This document shows positions 1 through 11,078 of a stretch of 64,000 nucleotides of DNA, in pieces. The notes beneath the pieces were generated by a model. The model was not told the DNA's origin, ran no database searches, and worked only from the letters and a program-made list of their open reading frames with translations. The position numbers and the translations under genes are program-made. Position 1 is the first letter of the stretch, and each line of letters opens with the position of its first letter. Source of the DNA: Sodiomyces alkalinus F11 (Eukaryota; Ascomycota; Sordariomycetes; Glomerellales; Plectosphaerellaceae); assembly GCF_003711515.1 (NCBI RefSeq), contig NW_021167079.1:2263758-2327757 (forward strand), written 5' to 3'.

Positions 1-1089
1 GACGTGAGGTTATGAATTAGTAATAATTCGGGGAATATTCATGATGCTGACGAGGTCGAACTCTACGACGGAGGTATTTAGAAGCAAAGGTAGATGGAGG
101 TCGGGCGCGATGTATTACATAAGCAAGTAGTTCCATAAGGTACCTTAGCTCGTGTCAACCTCATACTACCTAGGTAGGTAATAATTAACATGTGGCTCTG
201 ATTATCAAGTGTCCAGTCCTACTGCGTATAGACGTGGTTTATATTGGTTTATCTGGTAACCAGTATCCCTCCTTCTAAAAAGGAGCCGCGCCTTGCAGAT
301 GTGGCCATATACTAAGCTCTTTTCATTGACCGACTAATAAAGATTGCCCAGGGGGGTCAAATGATCACGACATAGGACGCTCCGGACCACCCTATGGAGT
401 GACTATGGACAGTAGGCCGCTAGCATAATTTTGGCTAGGCCAGCACGGTCATATGCGCCGATAAGGACGCCTGCCTAGCTTAGGCACTCCTCACTCCTAC
501 CCTACCCCAGGTGCACAAAAGTGGACGAGATTGCAAGGCCTATTCAGTATGACTCGAGAATGAACATGCCTCCATCCTGGCAAGATTCGTTCTTGATTAA
601 CTTAAAGCATAAGGTAGCCAGGAACCAAGGTGTAGAAACGCTTAAGGTAGGCCTTAGGTGCCTTTGGTGCCTTAGGTACCTTGACTAAAAATAGTCCAGA
701 ACCTCGGTTTCGTACACGGTGGGTGGAACCCACTTCTCATTATGATCACGTGACGGCGCTCATATCATTTGAGTACCTAGGTATATTCGTAGTCTCCAGG
801 CAACTTCTTCCTCACAACCCCCTATAATAAAGTAATAGGTAGTTTGGGGGACTAGATGTATTACTTCGTAGTGGAGTACCATACCTAATCATGTGAGAGA
901 GGTCTCAACGGGGTCGCAACAGGGACAGGGGGCTGGTGGAGACGGAGGAACCTAAGGTAAGCTCATATAACAAGTTCTCACTGCCCCTGACCTCTCTTCT
1001 CTCTCATTCTCAGTCCCCGTTTTTCGTGGTCATCCTTTTCCGTTGCCAATTTCTTTTCTTTTCTTTTTTTTGTAGTTCGTCTCGTCACC
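1..1089. other. intergenic region upstream of the F-box gene
   Basis: No coding region, RNA gene or element could be supported here. The sequence is AT-rich with repeated short TAGGTACC/CCTTAGGTACC-like words (around 160-180 and 640-690), a motif type that recurs in other intergenic parts of the window. The last 100 bases are pyrimidine-rich and look like the 5' leader of the gene starting at 1090. Confidence 0.5.
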
Positions 1090-4000
1090 ATGGGCTCATG
1101 GGACTGTTACTGTGCCATTTGTGCCGGCCCCATAGGCAGGGCCAGAATCGCCAAGCGATCTCGTCGTGCCGAAACCGGTGAAGAGAACATTCCGACACTT
1201 GAAATGCCTGATACACTTATCGAGCTTCCCGCGGAGTATGAGCGCTGGTTGGATGATAGCGATCATAGCGACGACTGGGATGAGGATGAGGAGGACGACC
1301 AGGAAATGACGGACATCGAGGATGAAAACGAAAACGAGGTGGAACCTGAAGGGGAGGGAGGAGGAGAAGGGGAAGCCCAAGTGACGGAAGAAGGCGTGAT
1401 TACATCTGCTGTCTCGGTGGACAACGAGGTTGAAGACCGCGGCGAGGGGGAGAAAAAGAAGGAGGAACAAAAGGAGGAAGAGGAGGACGAACAAGACGAA
1501 CAAGGCGAAGAGGACGAAGACGAGGACAGATTCGGAGACGACTTTGATGGCTACGATCCCGCAGTTCTTCGCCGCCGAGACAAAGCGTGGGCAACAATGT
1601 GCCACGTCCTGGGGTTCAACTCGAAAGCACCAGGCACCAGCAAGTATGATGTTATTCCTCGTCCTTCCCCTTCCGATCCCGTCCCATCCCTCCTCCCATC
1701 ATCACAATCACGCCTGCCCGCCAAGCGACTAATCTTCTACTGCGTGTGCGCCCTCTCTCTCCTCCCGACCACAGAGCCTTCGTCACTGGTCCTGGCGTCT
1801 CCCAGGAGTACGGCGGCATCGACGTCCAGCTAGGCTCCGACCCTAATGCCCAAGACCTCGACACAGGCGATTTCCATTGTTACTGGCACTGGGAAAAAGG
1901 AGACCCTGTATTTCCTTTCCACTGGCCATGCTACGAACTCCTCGTCCTCGTGTTGACCGGCGCTCGCGACCCTAGCGCCATTAACAAGGATGTCCTCTAC
2001 AGCGTCATGCGTTCCATCTCCCCCCCGCTCGGCAGCGTTCTGGGATTGTGTTACAGCGAGCCTGATGCCGACCCCAAGATCGACCCCGAGCTGGAGCAAT
2101 ACTGGGAGTCCAGGCCCGGCCAGGAGCTTCTTCTCGCGTCCCCTGCTCGCTCCGAAGGACTACGCTACGTCGTCCTCGACGATCTGAGCCGTCGTGATTT
2201 CAACCTATTACCTGCCACGGACCCCGGCCTGGCCCGGAAATCCCAGGGGGATTGTTTCGCTCGACTGCCATGGGAGATCGTCTACTACATCCTTGGCTTT
2301 ATTAGTGACGACTCCCTTTTTAAGCTTCTCCAGGCATCTCACTTTATCCACTCTTCATTGCACCGCGATGCCACTTTTTGGAAAAGCCGCATCTCGACCA
2401 AGCTGCCTTGGTTCTTCGAACTACACCACTTCCTCCAGAACGACCCTTCCGCCTCAACCAAGGACATGAAGGGTCTGTATCTCTGGGCCCGACACGTCAC
2501 GAAGCCTCGCTTCGGCATGACCGGCCCCTACATGGCGATCGCCAACCGTCGCCGCATTTGGGGTGCGTGCCAGCAGCTTGCAGACCTCTACTGGCCCAAT
2601 CTCCCGCCCCCCTCCGCGGCGCCGCGACCCACGGATCTTTCTATCCGAACCCGCACCTCCAACCCTCATATGTCGGTGGTATCATGCCCGATCGTCGGCC
2701 GCGAGGACCTCCGGAATGCCTTCTGGCTTCTCTCCTGGGAGGAAAACCGGCACGAGAAACTGGTGGAGGCATTCTGGGATGCTGATGGCTATCTCGTTGG
2801 CATGTCGGTTGCACCGAAAGGCTCCCCCCGACGACTGTTCGGACTCGATGATTCCGTCGAAGGCGTTATTGTTGGCTCCGTCGATCTCGACAAGTCAGTC
2901 TGGATAGCCGGCATAGACCTTCATATTCCGCCCCTGGACCTTTCGAACGTCAGTTGGGCCCGTCGTTTGAACTCCCCCGACGATCCCTTCGTGGAGCCAT
3001 CTACCTCGCCCAAAGGCGTCACTGTGGGTCTATCTTGCTATATTTTTTTTCTTGCGTGCACTGGCTCACCAGAGATTACAACAGATTCACATGTCGGATG
3101 GCTTGGCAGTTTGGCTCGGCGACGTGAACAGAGATTACTGCATACGCCCATTGTGGCCCGCGGAAGGACACTCCGTCGTCGGTGTCAATGGGACGATTGG
3201 GGTGAGAGAAATACCCCCAAAATTTCGAGAAGTGACGAGTGGCTAGCCCATCTCTGTTGCAAATCTGGTTGGGCATGGAGTTAACTAACGTATTTGATGC
3301 GGCAGTCGATCAAGGGCAAAGAGCGCATCCTACGGCTCGGAATTCTCCAAGCGCCCCAAATAGGTGTAGCTTCGACGCCAGACAAAGCCGAACCCCCGCT
3401 CCAGAGGAGATGTCTCTGGAGGGAGGACTTCTACTACCACGCGGAGGGCCTGAGAATGGTGCCCGTCGGCGAAACAGAGACAACCAACTCGGACTTCCAC
3501 CTCGACCTCCTCCCATACCACACGTTCAGGTGGAGCCAGGATGAGCGGGATCTGAAGCGTCTGAAACGGCTCACGGCGCAGTTCATCCCGGCAGGGACTG
3601 TGTCGAGGCCCGGCTCAGACTTTTCCTTCGAAATTACGCATGGTCTATGTAACATGCGAGCGGAATACGATGTCCTTCCTCACGATGCTCGGCCAGTAGC
3701 GAGACACGCAGACATCGACGGGACGCCTTTTCCCGAGACGGACCTCCGGCATTTCAACATTGATGGACCGGGAGGCGAACGTGTCATAGCGGTCTCTGCA
3801 GTGATGTCTGACCGGGTCGTGATGGGTCTCAGTGTGAGTATTTCACCTTTCTCGCCTTGCTGGCCCTCGTCCCGTAACTGTCTCGACTGACAAACAGCAG
3901 CTTGAGACCAACTTTGGCCGGAAGGTTATGTGGCAGACCGAAGAGGATGTGGGGAGCGATTGGCAACGAGTTACACATGGCGAGGGCGAGTACATCGCGG

Positions 4001-4321
4001 GCCTGGCTCTCTGTTTTGGGAAGGTATGCGGGTATGATCTGGAGCCCAAGAAAAGCTACAAGGTACGTTGTTTGAATTAACTCTCCAGTCCCCAGTCCCC
4101 AGTCCCCTGGTTGGGTCTTCTCTCTTCTTCCGGGCATGGGGGTTGGAAGCGTTGGCTGCGGCCCCAACGCAGAGGATTTCGCGACTCGAGAGGATGGAGC
4201 ATTCTGGCTGACATTCCGATAGAACACGGAGCTGAGTGCTGTGGCGGTGCTGATGCTACCATGCCATAGCGGTACTGGAACCGCCCAGTTTCGAGAAAGC
4301 AGCGTCGGGGGCTCCCCTTAG
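1090..4321 (+). CDS. F-box domain protein with acidic N-terminal region
   Basis: Probable substrate adaptor of an SCF ubiquitin ligase; the substrate is unknown. Six exons are inferred: 1090-1643, 1775-3023, 3073-3201, 3306-3833, 3898-4062 and 4223-4321. They join in phase to give 907 residues. The ATG at 1090 has a good context (caccATGG). The N-terminus has a Cys cluster (CYCAIC), then a long Glu/Asp tract at about residues 55-150. The F-box lies at about residues 342-390 (LPWEIVYYILGFISDDSLFK). The remainder is a region common in fungal F-box proteins but of unknown fold. The intron 2 acceptor could instead be at 3084. The last intron (4063-4222) has a strong AGGTACGT donor and a GCTGAC branch site. 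If it is not spliced the protein ends at 4080. Family assignment is secure at the F-box only. Confidence 0.75.
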
Positions 4322-4787
4322 CCCTTAAACCCGTCAGATGGGGCTCGGTGGGTTGGGTTACTGGCCGTTGGCAGAAGCCCCCTACCAGGAGCAGCCGGCA
4401 GACGACGCCGGCGGCGGAAATCAACCAGCAGAAGCTGCGTGTAAGGCTCTCCTGCTGATGATTTCGACCTTTGCGCCTGTTAGCAATGGAGTATTTCCGG
4501 CATTTTGTGTATATTTTTCCTGTTCTCCGAGTTTGCATCTTTCATAATATGCGAGCTGCTAGCATTTCTACTTGCTTAAGCAACGCAGTCGTGTCATACA
4601 CCGTCTCTTTTTGTATCCCCGCCATAGTGGATGCAGGGTCGATTCCATCCTGGGACCAAGCAAACACATCGAATATATCGTGTTCGGTCTACCCAAATAT
4701 ACACGATCATACACGTAGGAGACATTTTCGGTTGCTTCACGATCCCACATCGAGGCGTCTCTCATTCGACTGGGGCGGATAAAAAGG

Positions 4788-6447
4788 TCATTTGATCTTT
4801 CTCACCACCCAGGCCTGGGCCTGATAGGCGTTCTTCACCAAAGCCTTCTCGTTGAAGCCGTACGAGGCCTCGCGTCCCCTGATCTTCTGACCCTCGAACG
4901 TCAGGTGGCCGCACACCTCGGGGGCATCGACAAACTCGAAGCCCATGGCAGTGACGACGGAGACGATCTCCTCGAGGCTGAGCTGGACGTATGGCCCGGT
5001 GCCGTACAACAGGGGCCCGAAGTTGATCCAGTAGCCGTCGACGGGGAGCAGGGCGTGGATGGTGTCGAAGTAGGCCATGAGGTTGCGCGCGGTGTCGATG
5101 AAGAAGTGAGTGACGATGGCATCGAACTGTTGACGGCGGTGCTTAGTGCTGGCGAAGACCTTGGTGAAGTCGCCTTCGACGAGCAGGACGGTGGACGGGT
5201 CGATGGTACTGTCAGGGAAGGTCACGCCGCGGAACATGTCGGCCGTGGTGGCATGGTGGGACCAGTTGTCGATGAAAGGGTGAACGTTGCTGGACGCCAC
5301 GCCTGGGTTTGCTTCCAGGTAGCGGTAGGCGAGGTTCATGTACACGGACCATTCGTTGCTTGTGACTTCGAAGCCTGGAAACTCGTAGTTTTAGGGCCGG
5401 GCTGCGCGCCGCAAAAGAGTGTAGGACACAGGGCCTTGATGAAAAAGGAAAGGGGGGGACAGGAAAGGGGGGACAGGAAAAGGGGGGACAGGAAAAGGGG
5501 ACCAGGAAAAGGGGAACAGGCAAAGGGGCAAAAGGATGTACCGCCAAGCGCAGATATTTCGTGACTCAGTCTCCCGACTCCAGATCCAGGGAGGAGAACC
5601 TTGACGGCAGGTCGTGGCTGTTCTCCACCGGAAAGGCGGCGGTCGGGGAAGAGAGATTGCAGGGCTTGAAGAATGCAGGGGAAGGCGGCATCACGCTCCC
5701 CGCGACCGCCGGCAGCCCAGTCGCGAACGTAATGCTTCAGGGCCTGGGAGACGCTCACGCGGTCGGCGACCTTGCCGTCGGACTCGCGGAGGCGGATATG
5801 GTCGTCGAGCTCGGGGCGGTCAATCTCGTAGAAGCGCAAGCCGTTCTCGACAATGGCGTTACAGAGGCGCTGGTTGTGGGCGATGAGGGCGGCGACGGCG
5901 TCGAGCTTGGCGGTGTAACCGACCTCACGCTCCAGGAGCTTCCTCTGGGTTGCCGAGGCGCTCTTGTAGAAGCGGCGCCACTTGTCCAGTTCGGCCGTCT
6001 GGCGCTCCTCATAGCGGACGTAGGCGTACAGCGCGTCCAAGAGGCGGTGGCGCGGGTGGTGGGCGTCCCATTTGCCGTTAGAACGGGAGAGGGATGAGAG
6101 AAGGCGGGTTTTCTCTTCCTCGTGGCGTGGGGAGGCTAGGTTAATCGGTGCTTCATCGTTGACAATATCTTCTGGTTGTTGAACTGTTACAACGACTTGG
6201 TGCATCTGAACATATTCGGGAATGGGCATCTGTAGGGGGAAAAGGAAAAGGTTAGATTCAAAGTTGGGGGTCGTCGATGCGTGGTGGCAAGGGTAAAACA
6301 TGAAGAGTAGCACTGCACCGAAGCGAGGTCATCCTGTGAAGCTCCGTTATTGCTTTGAGCGGCGACAGGAGCATTGGATCTGTCTACATCAGAGGCGAAA
6401 ACCATAGCGCCAAAGAGCGTGGCGGCAACAGTGATAAAGGAGACCAT
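4788..6447 (-). CDS. N2227 / carnosine N-methyltransferase-like protein with signal peptide
   Basis: SAM-dependent methyltransferase of the N2227 family, to which carnosine N-methyltransferase belongs; its substrate here is unknown. Exons 6447-6319, 6229-5542 and 5374-4788 join in phase to give 467 residues. The SAM-binding stretch VLLPGSGVGRLSHEISALGG is completed across the second intron by FEVTSNEWSVYMNLAYRYL, both typical of the family. FDAIVTHFFIDTARN and YWINFGPLLYG follow. The first exon encodes MVSFITVAATLFGAMVFAS, which looks like a cleavable secretion signal and is unusual for a family known from cytosol and nucleus. If exon 1 is not used, translation could start at the ATG that opens exon 2 (6229). 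The second intron contains a G-rich tandem repeat. Family call is strong; the secreted N-terminus is less certain. Confidence 0.8.
5442..5534 (+). repeat. G-rich tandem repeat inside an intron
   Basis: Six or so imperfect copies of an aggaaaagggggaca-type unit, each with a run of 4-7 G on the plus strand. They lie within the second intron (5375-5541) of the methyltransferase gene, so the pre-mRNA carries C-runs. G-tracts at this spacing could form a G-quadruplex in the non-template strand. Confidence 0.8.
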
Positions 6448-7706
6448 CTTGACACACGCGCCCCTCTGAAGGGTCAAGAAACAAACGAATGACGATTCCG
6501 CGAACTCGGAACCCGAACTGACACCTCAATTGACGACCATCAACGCAGAAGGTCTCAGCAAGGTCAAAATGAGGAGAAGACAGGAGAAGAAAAGAGGGTG
6601 GGGGGAATGAGGTGTCAAAGTCGGTTGGCGATGATTTCTCATGGTGTTGGCAGTTGCTTATTTCTTCAGGGGTGACATGTCGACAGTATGAAAGATAGGT
6701 ACAGTTACTAGACGAAAAAGTACCGATAGCATATTCCAAGGTCAATTGCTTCGAATCTTCCGTGAAGGTTACTTCGGAACCACGAGGATCTAGGCGAAAT
6801 GAACCAGGACTTCTTCAAAAGTGTCGAAGTCAATAGCCTTTGAGATGTACCGACACCTTGTCCGCCAAGGTACGGATACCTTACCTGGGTCCCTACAGTG
6901 TTGCGTGAGAACCCGGATGGCCGCCAAGAGGATGGTCGCGTTTGCATCGTTTCATCCTCTTTATCTTCTGATGTTCTTCCCATGGATGGCTTGTGCACCT
7001 GCAGCCGGGGAGGCTCAAGTTTTGAATTGGTTGAATGTGAGAGAGTGAAAAGGCTGTTCCGAGGAATAAATAAAAAATCGTGAACAGGGTGAAGTAACTC
7101 AACGCGACGCGTGGAGAGACACGACGGCCACGCGACCCCTGTGCCTGTACTACTTGATGATATAATCAAACGGATGCCCGGACACGTAATCATAGAACCT
7201 ACCGTACACGTGTACCTACCTTTTGTATAATGAGGTAATTGCCCCAAAGGGCAAGATACAAAGTCGTTTTTCATCCCTTATCCCTCATCCCCCGAGTATT
7301 CGGCACGGCTGGTGAGGAGAGTCAATCGGCGGTGAACACTTTTTTATTGAAGAACTTTTTTATTGAAAAACATAATCATTGGGCCGGACACGATCTCCTC
7401 CACCCAAGCTCTTCGAAATATATACCTATGTACGGCCGTGTGCCTGTGCAAGGAAGGGGCGGCATCAATGACTCAACGGATAAGGGCGAGCGAGGGTCGA
7501 GACACGGAGAGCACGATCCGCTACCCAGACACGATTCCCGCCTGCAGCGCAGCGCCAGTCAATCCGCCTCGATGCGTCTCAATCCCCGTCGATCCTTTCA
7601 CGTCCTCTTACCAAGTGGGTATGTTACGATGCGCCGAGACCTGCGCGCTTACCCACATGATGCGCTCTGCGAGTCGCAAAAACTCTGCCGCTCGCGGCTT
7701 TTCCAT
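6448..7706. other. intergenic region between methyltransferase and tyrosinase
   Basis: No supported gene. It holds the promoter of the methyltransferase gene on its left and the 3' flank of the tyrosinase on its right. Short open frames on both strands lack family resemblance, splice logic or codon structure. Confidence 0.5.
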
Positions 7707-9236
7707 TCACGGCTCATCAGGGTCAACATAGTCGTAGCGGAGCAGGGGACCATGGATATCCATCACCTCCCGAATAGTGCGGTCCTCAACAACGCCAAAC
7801 ATGTGAAGCACATGGTCCAGGGTCGTGGCGCATCCGGGGTCGCCCTCCACCACGGGCTCTCTGTGGAGTGTTAGCGGCCTCTTCCTTCTTCGTACCACAT
7901 CGTTCAGCGGGGAGAGATAAGGTGAATGACACTCACGGGACGTCGTCCGGACGCGGCGGGAAGATGACCTCCCCTCCACAGGGAGCATCCCCGGTAGTGT
8001 TTCCTCCCTGGAGATTCTGGCCGCTCATCTCAAATAAGCGCGCGGGGAGGTCCATCTTCTGCCAATCCCACCAGATCTTATCCAGCCAGGTGTGGTGGAG
8101 GTAGAAGAGGGGATCTCCGGGGCTCGAGATGGGGTTCGCCATCTGTGAGCAGCGTGTCAGTTCCATGAAAACTGACGAGATGGGAGAGAAAAGGCATTCG
8201 GGGGGGAGTGCAAAAGGGGCAATCTTTGTACCTGGCCTCCAATACCAGCGTGGCCTCCCCCATGCGGCTGGCCCTCGATGCAGGGCCAGGCAGCCTCCCA
8301 CGTGTCCTCCGCTAGACATTCGTCGACGCGTTCCTGCGACGTGCCAATGCTGCGCGTCTCATTGACCCGACGGGTGATGCATTGCTCCCGCACGTCGTAG
8401 CCGACGCCGACTTGGTTCGTGTAGTTGGCGAAGGGGCCGTCTTGGATGCAATCGTCCGCCGTGCGATCACCGTCACCACCGAAGCCCAATACCGGATCAA
8501 GGATGGTGGAGTTGATGAAGTGTCCGGCGTCGATCTGCTCGTGCCAGTACCTGTTGTGGGGGGTTTTCCTCACATATCAGCCGGTGGCTACTCGTCAAAT
8601 GCAACAAGCTGTATCACGTATTGCTGAACTGCATTTCGATCAGACCTCCAAGCCGGGAATGGCATGACTTACGGCTGTCCCCCCGTCCACCCGCACTCCT
8701 GCTCTAGGAGCTCCTCGTGAGCCCACATCATGAGTCGATGGAACGGCAAAAAGGCGCCCTTCAAAGGGGGATATAGGTCAGCCAGAGAAGCCCTTTCACG
8801 ACTATGCCGATGGTAGATGGCTGGCATAGACAAAGTGGGAAAAGGACAGGCGGGGATACCTACGACATGGTGAGTGATCTCGGCCTGGAGAACATGGCAG
8901 GCCTGAAGTTCATCAAACTTGGTCTTGCCCCCGCGAATACCCAGGGTGCCTTCCTTCGACATGAGACAGAGCTCGGCATCGATGTAGTTACTCTTCTCCT
9001 CGTCGGTAAGTGTGTGCCTGTTGTTGCGGAAGGAACAGAATCAGCAACTCGTGCTTTTCAGGTTGTCGCCTCCGTATAGGAGGTGGAGGGAGAGCGCCTG
9101 AGCGGGAAATCCTTTACCAAGCTCGTCGCTGCTTGAGCGGCCGGCATGACCTCTTCCTCTTTTCCGTCGGACCAGCCACGGCGATGCTCGCCGCCAGGGC
9201 CGCGACGAGTAGACTTTTGAGAGATAGCGCCGTCAT
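7707..9236 (-). CDS. secreted tyrosinase (type-3 copper monooxygenase)
   Basis: Copper enzyme oxidising phenols to quinones. Six exons (9236-9118, 9017-8864, 8758-8673, 8550-8232, 8142-7937, 7860-7707) join in phase to give 345 residues. The first ~22 residues (MTALSLKSLLVAALAASIAVAG) form a signal peptide. The CuA region runs from ACHVLQAEITHHV across an intron to GAFLPFHRLMMWAHEE, then ECGWTGGQPYW. The CuB region includes QPHGGGHAGIGGQ and SPGDPLFYLHHTWLDKIWW. The CuA and CuB histidines can all be placed. The protein ends shortly after the catalytic domain and lacks the long C-terminal shielding domain of classical fungal tyrosinases, so it belongs to the short, secreted class. Roles in melanin or phenol chemistry are inference. 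Start and splice sites are consistent with the family. Confidence 0.9.
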
Positions 9237-10724
9237 GGTAGCTATGCCGGTTTCCACAAAGGTATCGAGGGGGTGGAAGGCGAAAGATCAATAGATCAAT
9301 GCTTCTGTTACTTGGCCTTGGATGCCCTGGAGGGAGGGGGGGGGGAACGGTCCGTCTTATCAAGAGGCGAGCGTCAATGGCAGCAATGAAGGCCGAGTTC
9401 ATATTCGTCGGATGTGCAAAACGTCCCGAGCTTCTTGGCCTTCCATCGGACCATCGCTCCCTGCCGTCCCTACTGGTGCCCGCCCCTAATCTCCAGGGAC
9501 TCGTTTGAAATCGCCCCCATTTTGTGCGGAGGACTGGTTCCAGCTCCTGGTTTCTAGGCCTTATTTATTTATTTATTTTTTATCAATTTTTTGTTTTCCT
9601 TTAAACAAACGAGTCCCCTATATTTAAGCGGACTGCTGGTTCCGTAGAGGCTGACGCATGAGTGGACACGGCTTATTAACCGGCCGTCTTCAACTTTTCC
9701 CCATACACGTACATACATATAAGCCGCAGCGATTAACCTACAGCTGCAGATGGCCCCGTGCTTTCACTTATGCGTCCGTATCTCGGGGTTCGTACTCCGT
9801 ATAGAGAAAGGAAAGAAAAGCGATTTTCGGCGAGGGGAAGGGGCACAGGAGACGTTAGCTCTACGTACTGGGGGTTACAATGCAGATGCTACCGACCCTG
9901 CTGTCAGATAGAAAGGGTGGGAGTGAAGCAAATTTACCCCTTACACACAAAGAGAGACAGGGTAAAAGCCACAGCGCAGATCACTTGAGAGAGAGAATCC
10001 GAGAACCGAAAGATCCAAGTTAGGAAAGGGTTGTCATCAGGTCTAGCGATAGCGTTTGCAGGAGGGCATTCATGGCGGATCATCTCCTACCCTGGACCCG
10101 GGAGCGTAGATAATCCCGCAGTTGAATGCCAAACCAGACTTGAATATAATACGAGCGATGGGTATGGAAGACTCCGGGTCGATCGGATTCTGCGGGGTGG
10201 GAACCCAGTCACTAACCCTGTCCCCCCGGGTTAAGGGGGATAAGAGCCATAAGACATGTCTGCGGGAACAGCTGAGTCGTCGGACATGCGAGCAACCATG
10301 TCTACGACCTACTTTCTACTTTCTATTGTCTATTTTCTTCTTCTTTTCCTTTTTCGGTACTACCGTATCCTCTTGGTCCTCGTCTCCAGGAAATCCACCC
10401 TCTCCTTAGCCAAATGGCAGCCAACCGTGATGGCTTGTTGCGAGATAACGTGGAGATGGCAGCTGGGATGCCCAAATTCTTGCCTGTAGCTAATTTAGCA
10501 CCTATGGCCTATACACTAGGGGTGAGGATAACGATTATAATATTGATGACTGACCGAGTCCGTGTTGTCCACAGAGGTGTATCGCTCGTTCCCAAGGAAT
10601 CTTGATATTCGTGTATTGCTCGCGCGACTCGAAGAAAACCGTAAATACAGTAATACTCCTTGATCAGGGCGCTTTCTGTTCCTCGTCCATGGCCAAGTCG
10701 TCCCAGGAGACCTCATGAGCGCTC
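9237..10724. other. intergenic region
   Basis: No gene could be supported. It contains the tyrosinase promoter, a homopolymeric G run near 9338, and an AT-rich tttattta repeat near 9560-9600. Confidence 0.45.
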
Positions 10725-11078
10725 TTACCGAACGCTATATCTTTCTCCCAGTGACCTTTCTTGAATACCTAGGTCGGTTTTGCCGGATTTCCGCCCCAAG
10801 ACTTTGACAGTCAGAACCAGTTGTTGGGCTTTGCAGCCGTCGGTGCCTAGGACGTAGTAACGGTATTGGTTCCTTGTGGAGTTACCGTTCTGACAGTCAA
10901 CCTCGTAAATGATGGAATCTGCACTAGTCCAGCGATAAAGAATCTTGCTAATAGGCCATTTCTCCGCAACAAAACTCTGGGCCCCATAGGTTTCTTGAAC
11001 TAGAGGCGGATATACCGTCCAGTCAAGAGAGCGAGGCAGAACAATGTCCTCATGGATTTGTGTGTGTGCAAGACTCAT
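10725..11078 (-). CDS. doubtful small ORF, possibly a decayed secreted protein
   Basis: An open frame of 117 residues from the ATG at 11078. In-frame sequence upstream of that ATG (AYFLPVLLWLA) resembles the hydrophobic core of a signal peptide but has no ATG before a stop, so an upstream exon or a lost start is possible. Two Cys residues are present (VDCQNG, TDGCKAQ). No family was recognised. It may be a real small secreted protein with an unrecognised first exon, a pseudogene, or chance. Confidence 0.25.
   Translation of the reverse strand: MSLAHTQIHEDIVLPRSLDWTVYPPLVQETYGAQSFVAEKWPISKILYRWTSADSIIYEVDCQNGNSTRNQYRYYVLGTDGCKAQQLVLTVKVLGRKSGKTDLGIQERSLGERYSVR

Noticed and set aside
4905..5564. 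219-codon plus-strand open frame opposite the methyltransferase gene
   Set aside because: It is a mirror of high-GC codons of the real minus-strand gene and crosses that gene's intron without any family similarity.
7239..7874. 211-codon plus-strand frame downstream of and over the tyrosinase end
   Set aside because: Covers the last tyrosinase exon in antisense and otherwise noncoding flank; no family resemblance.
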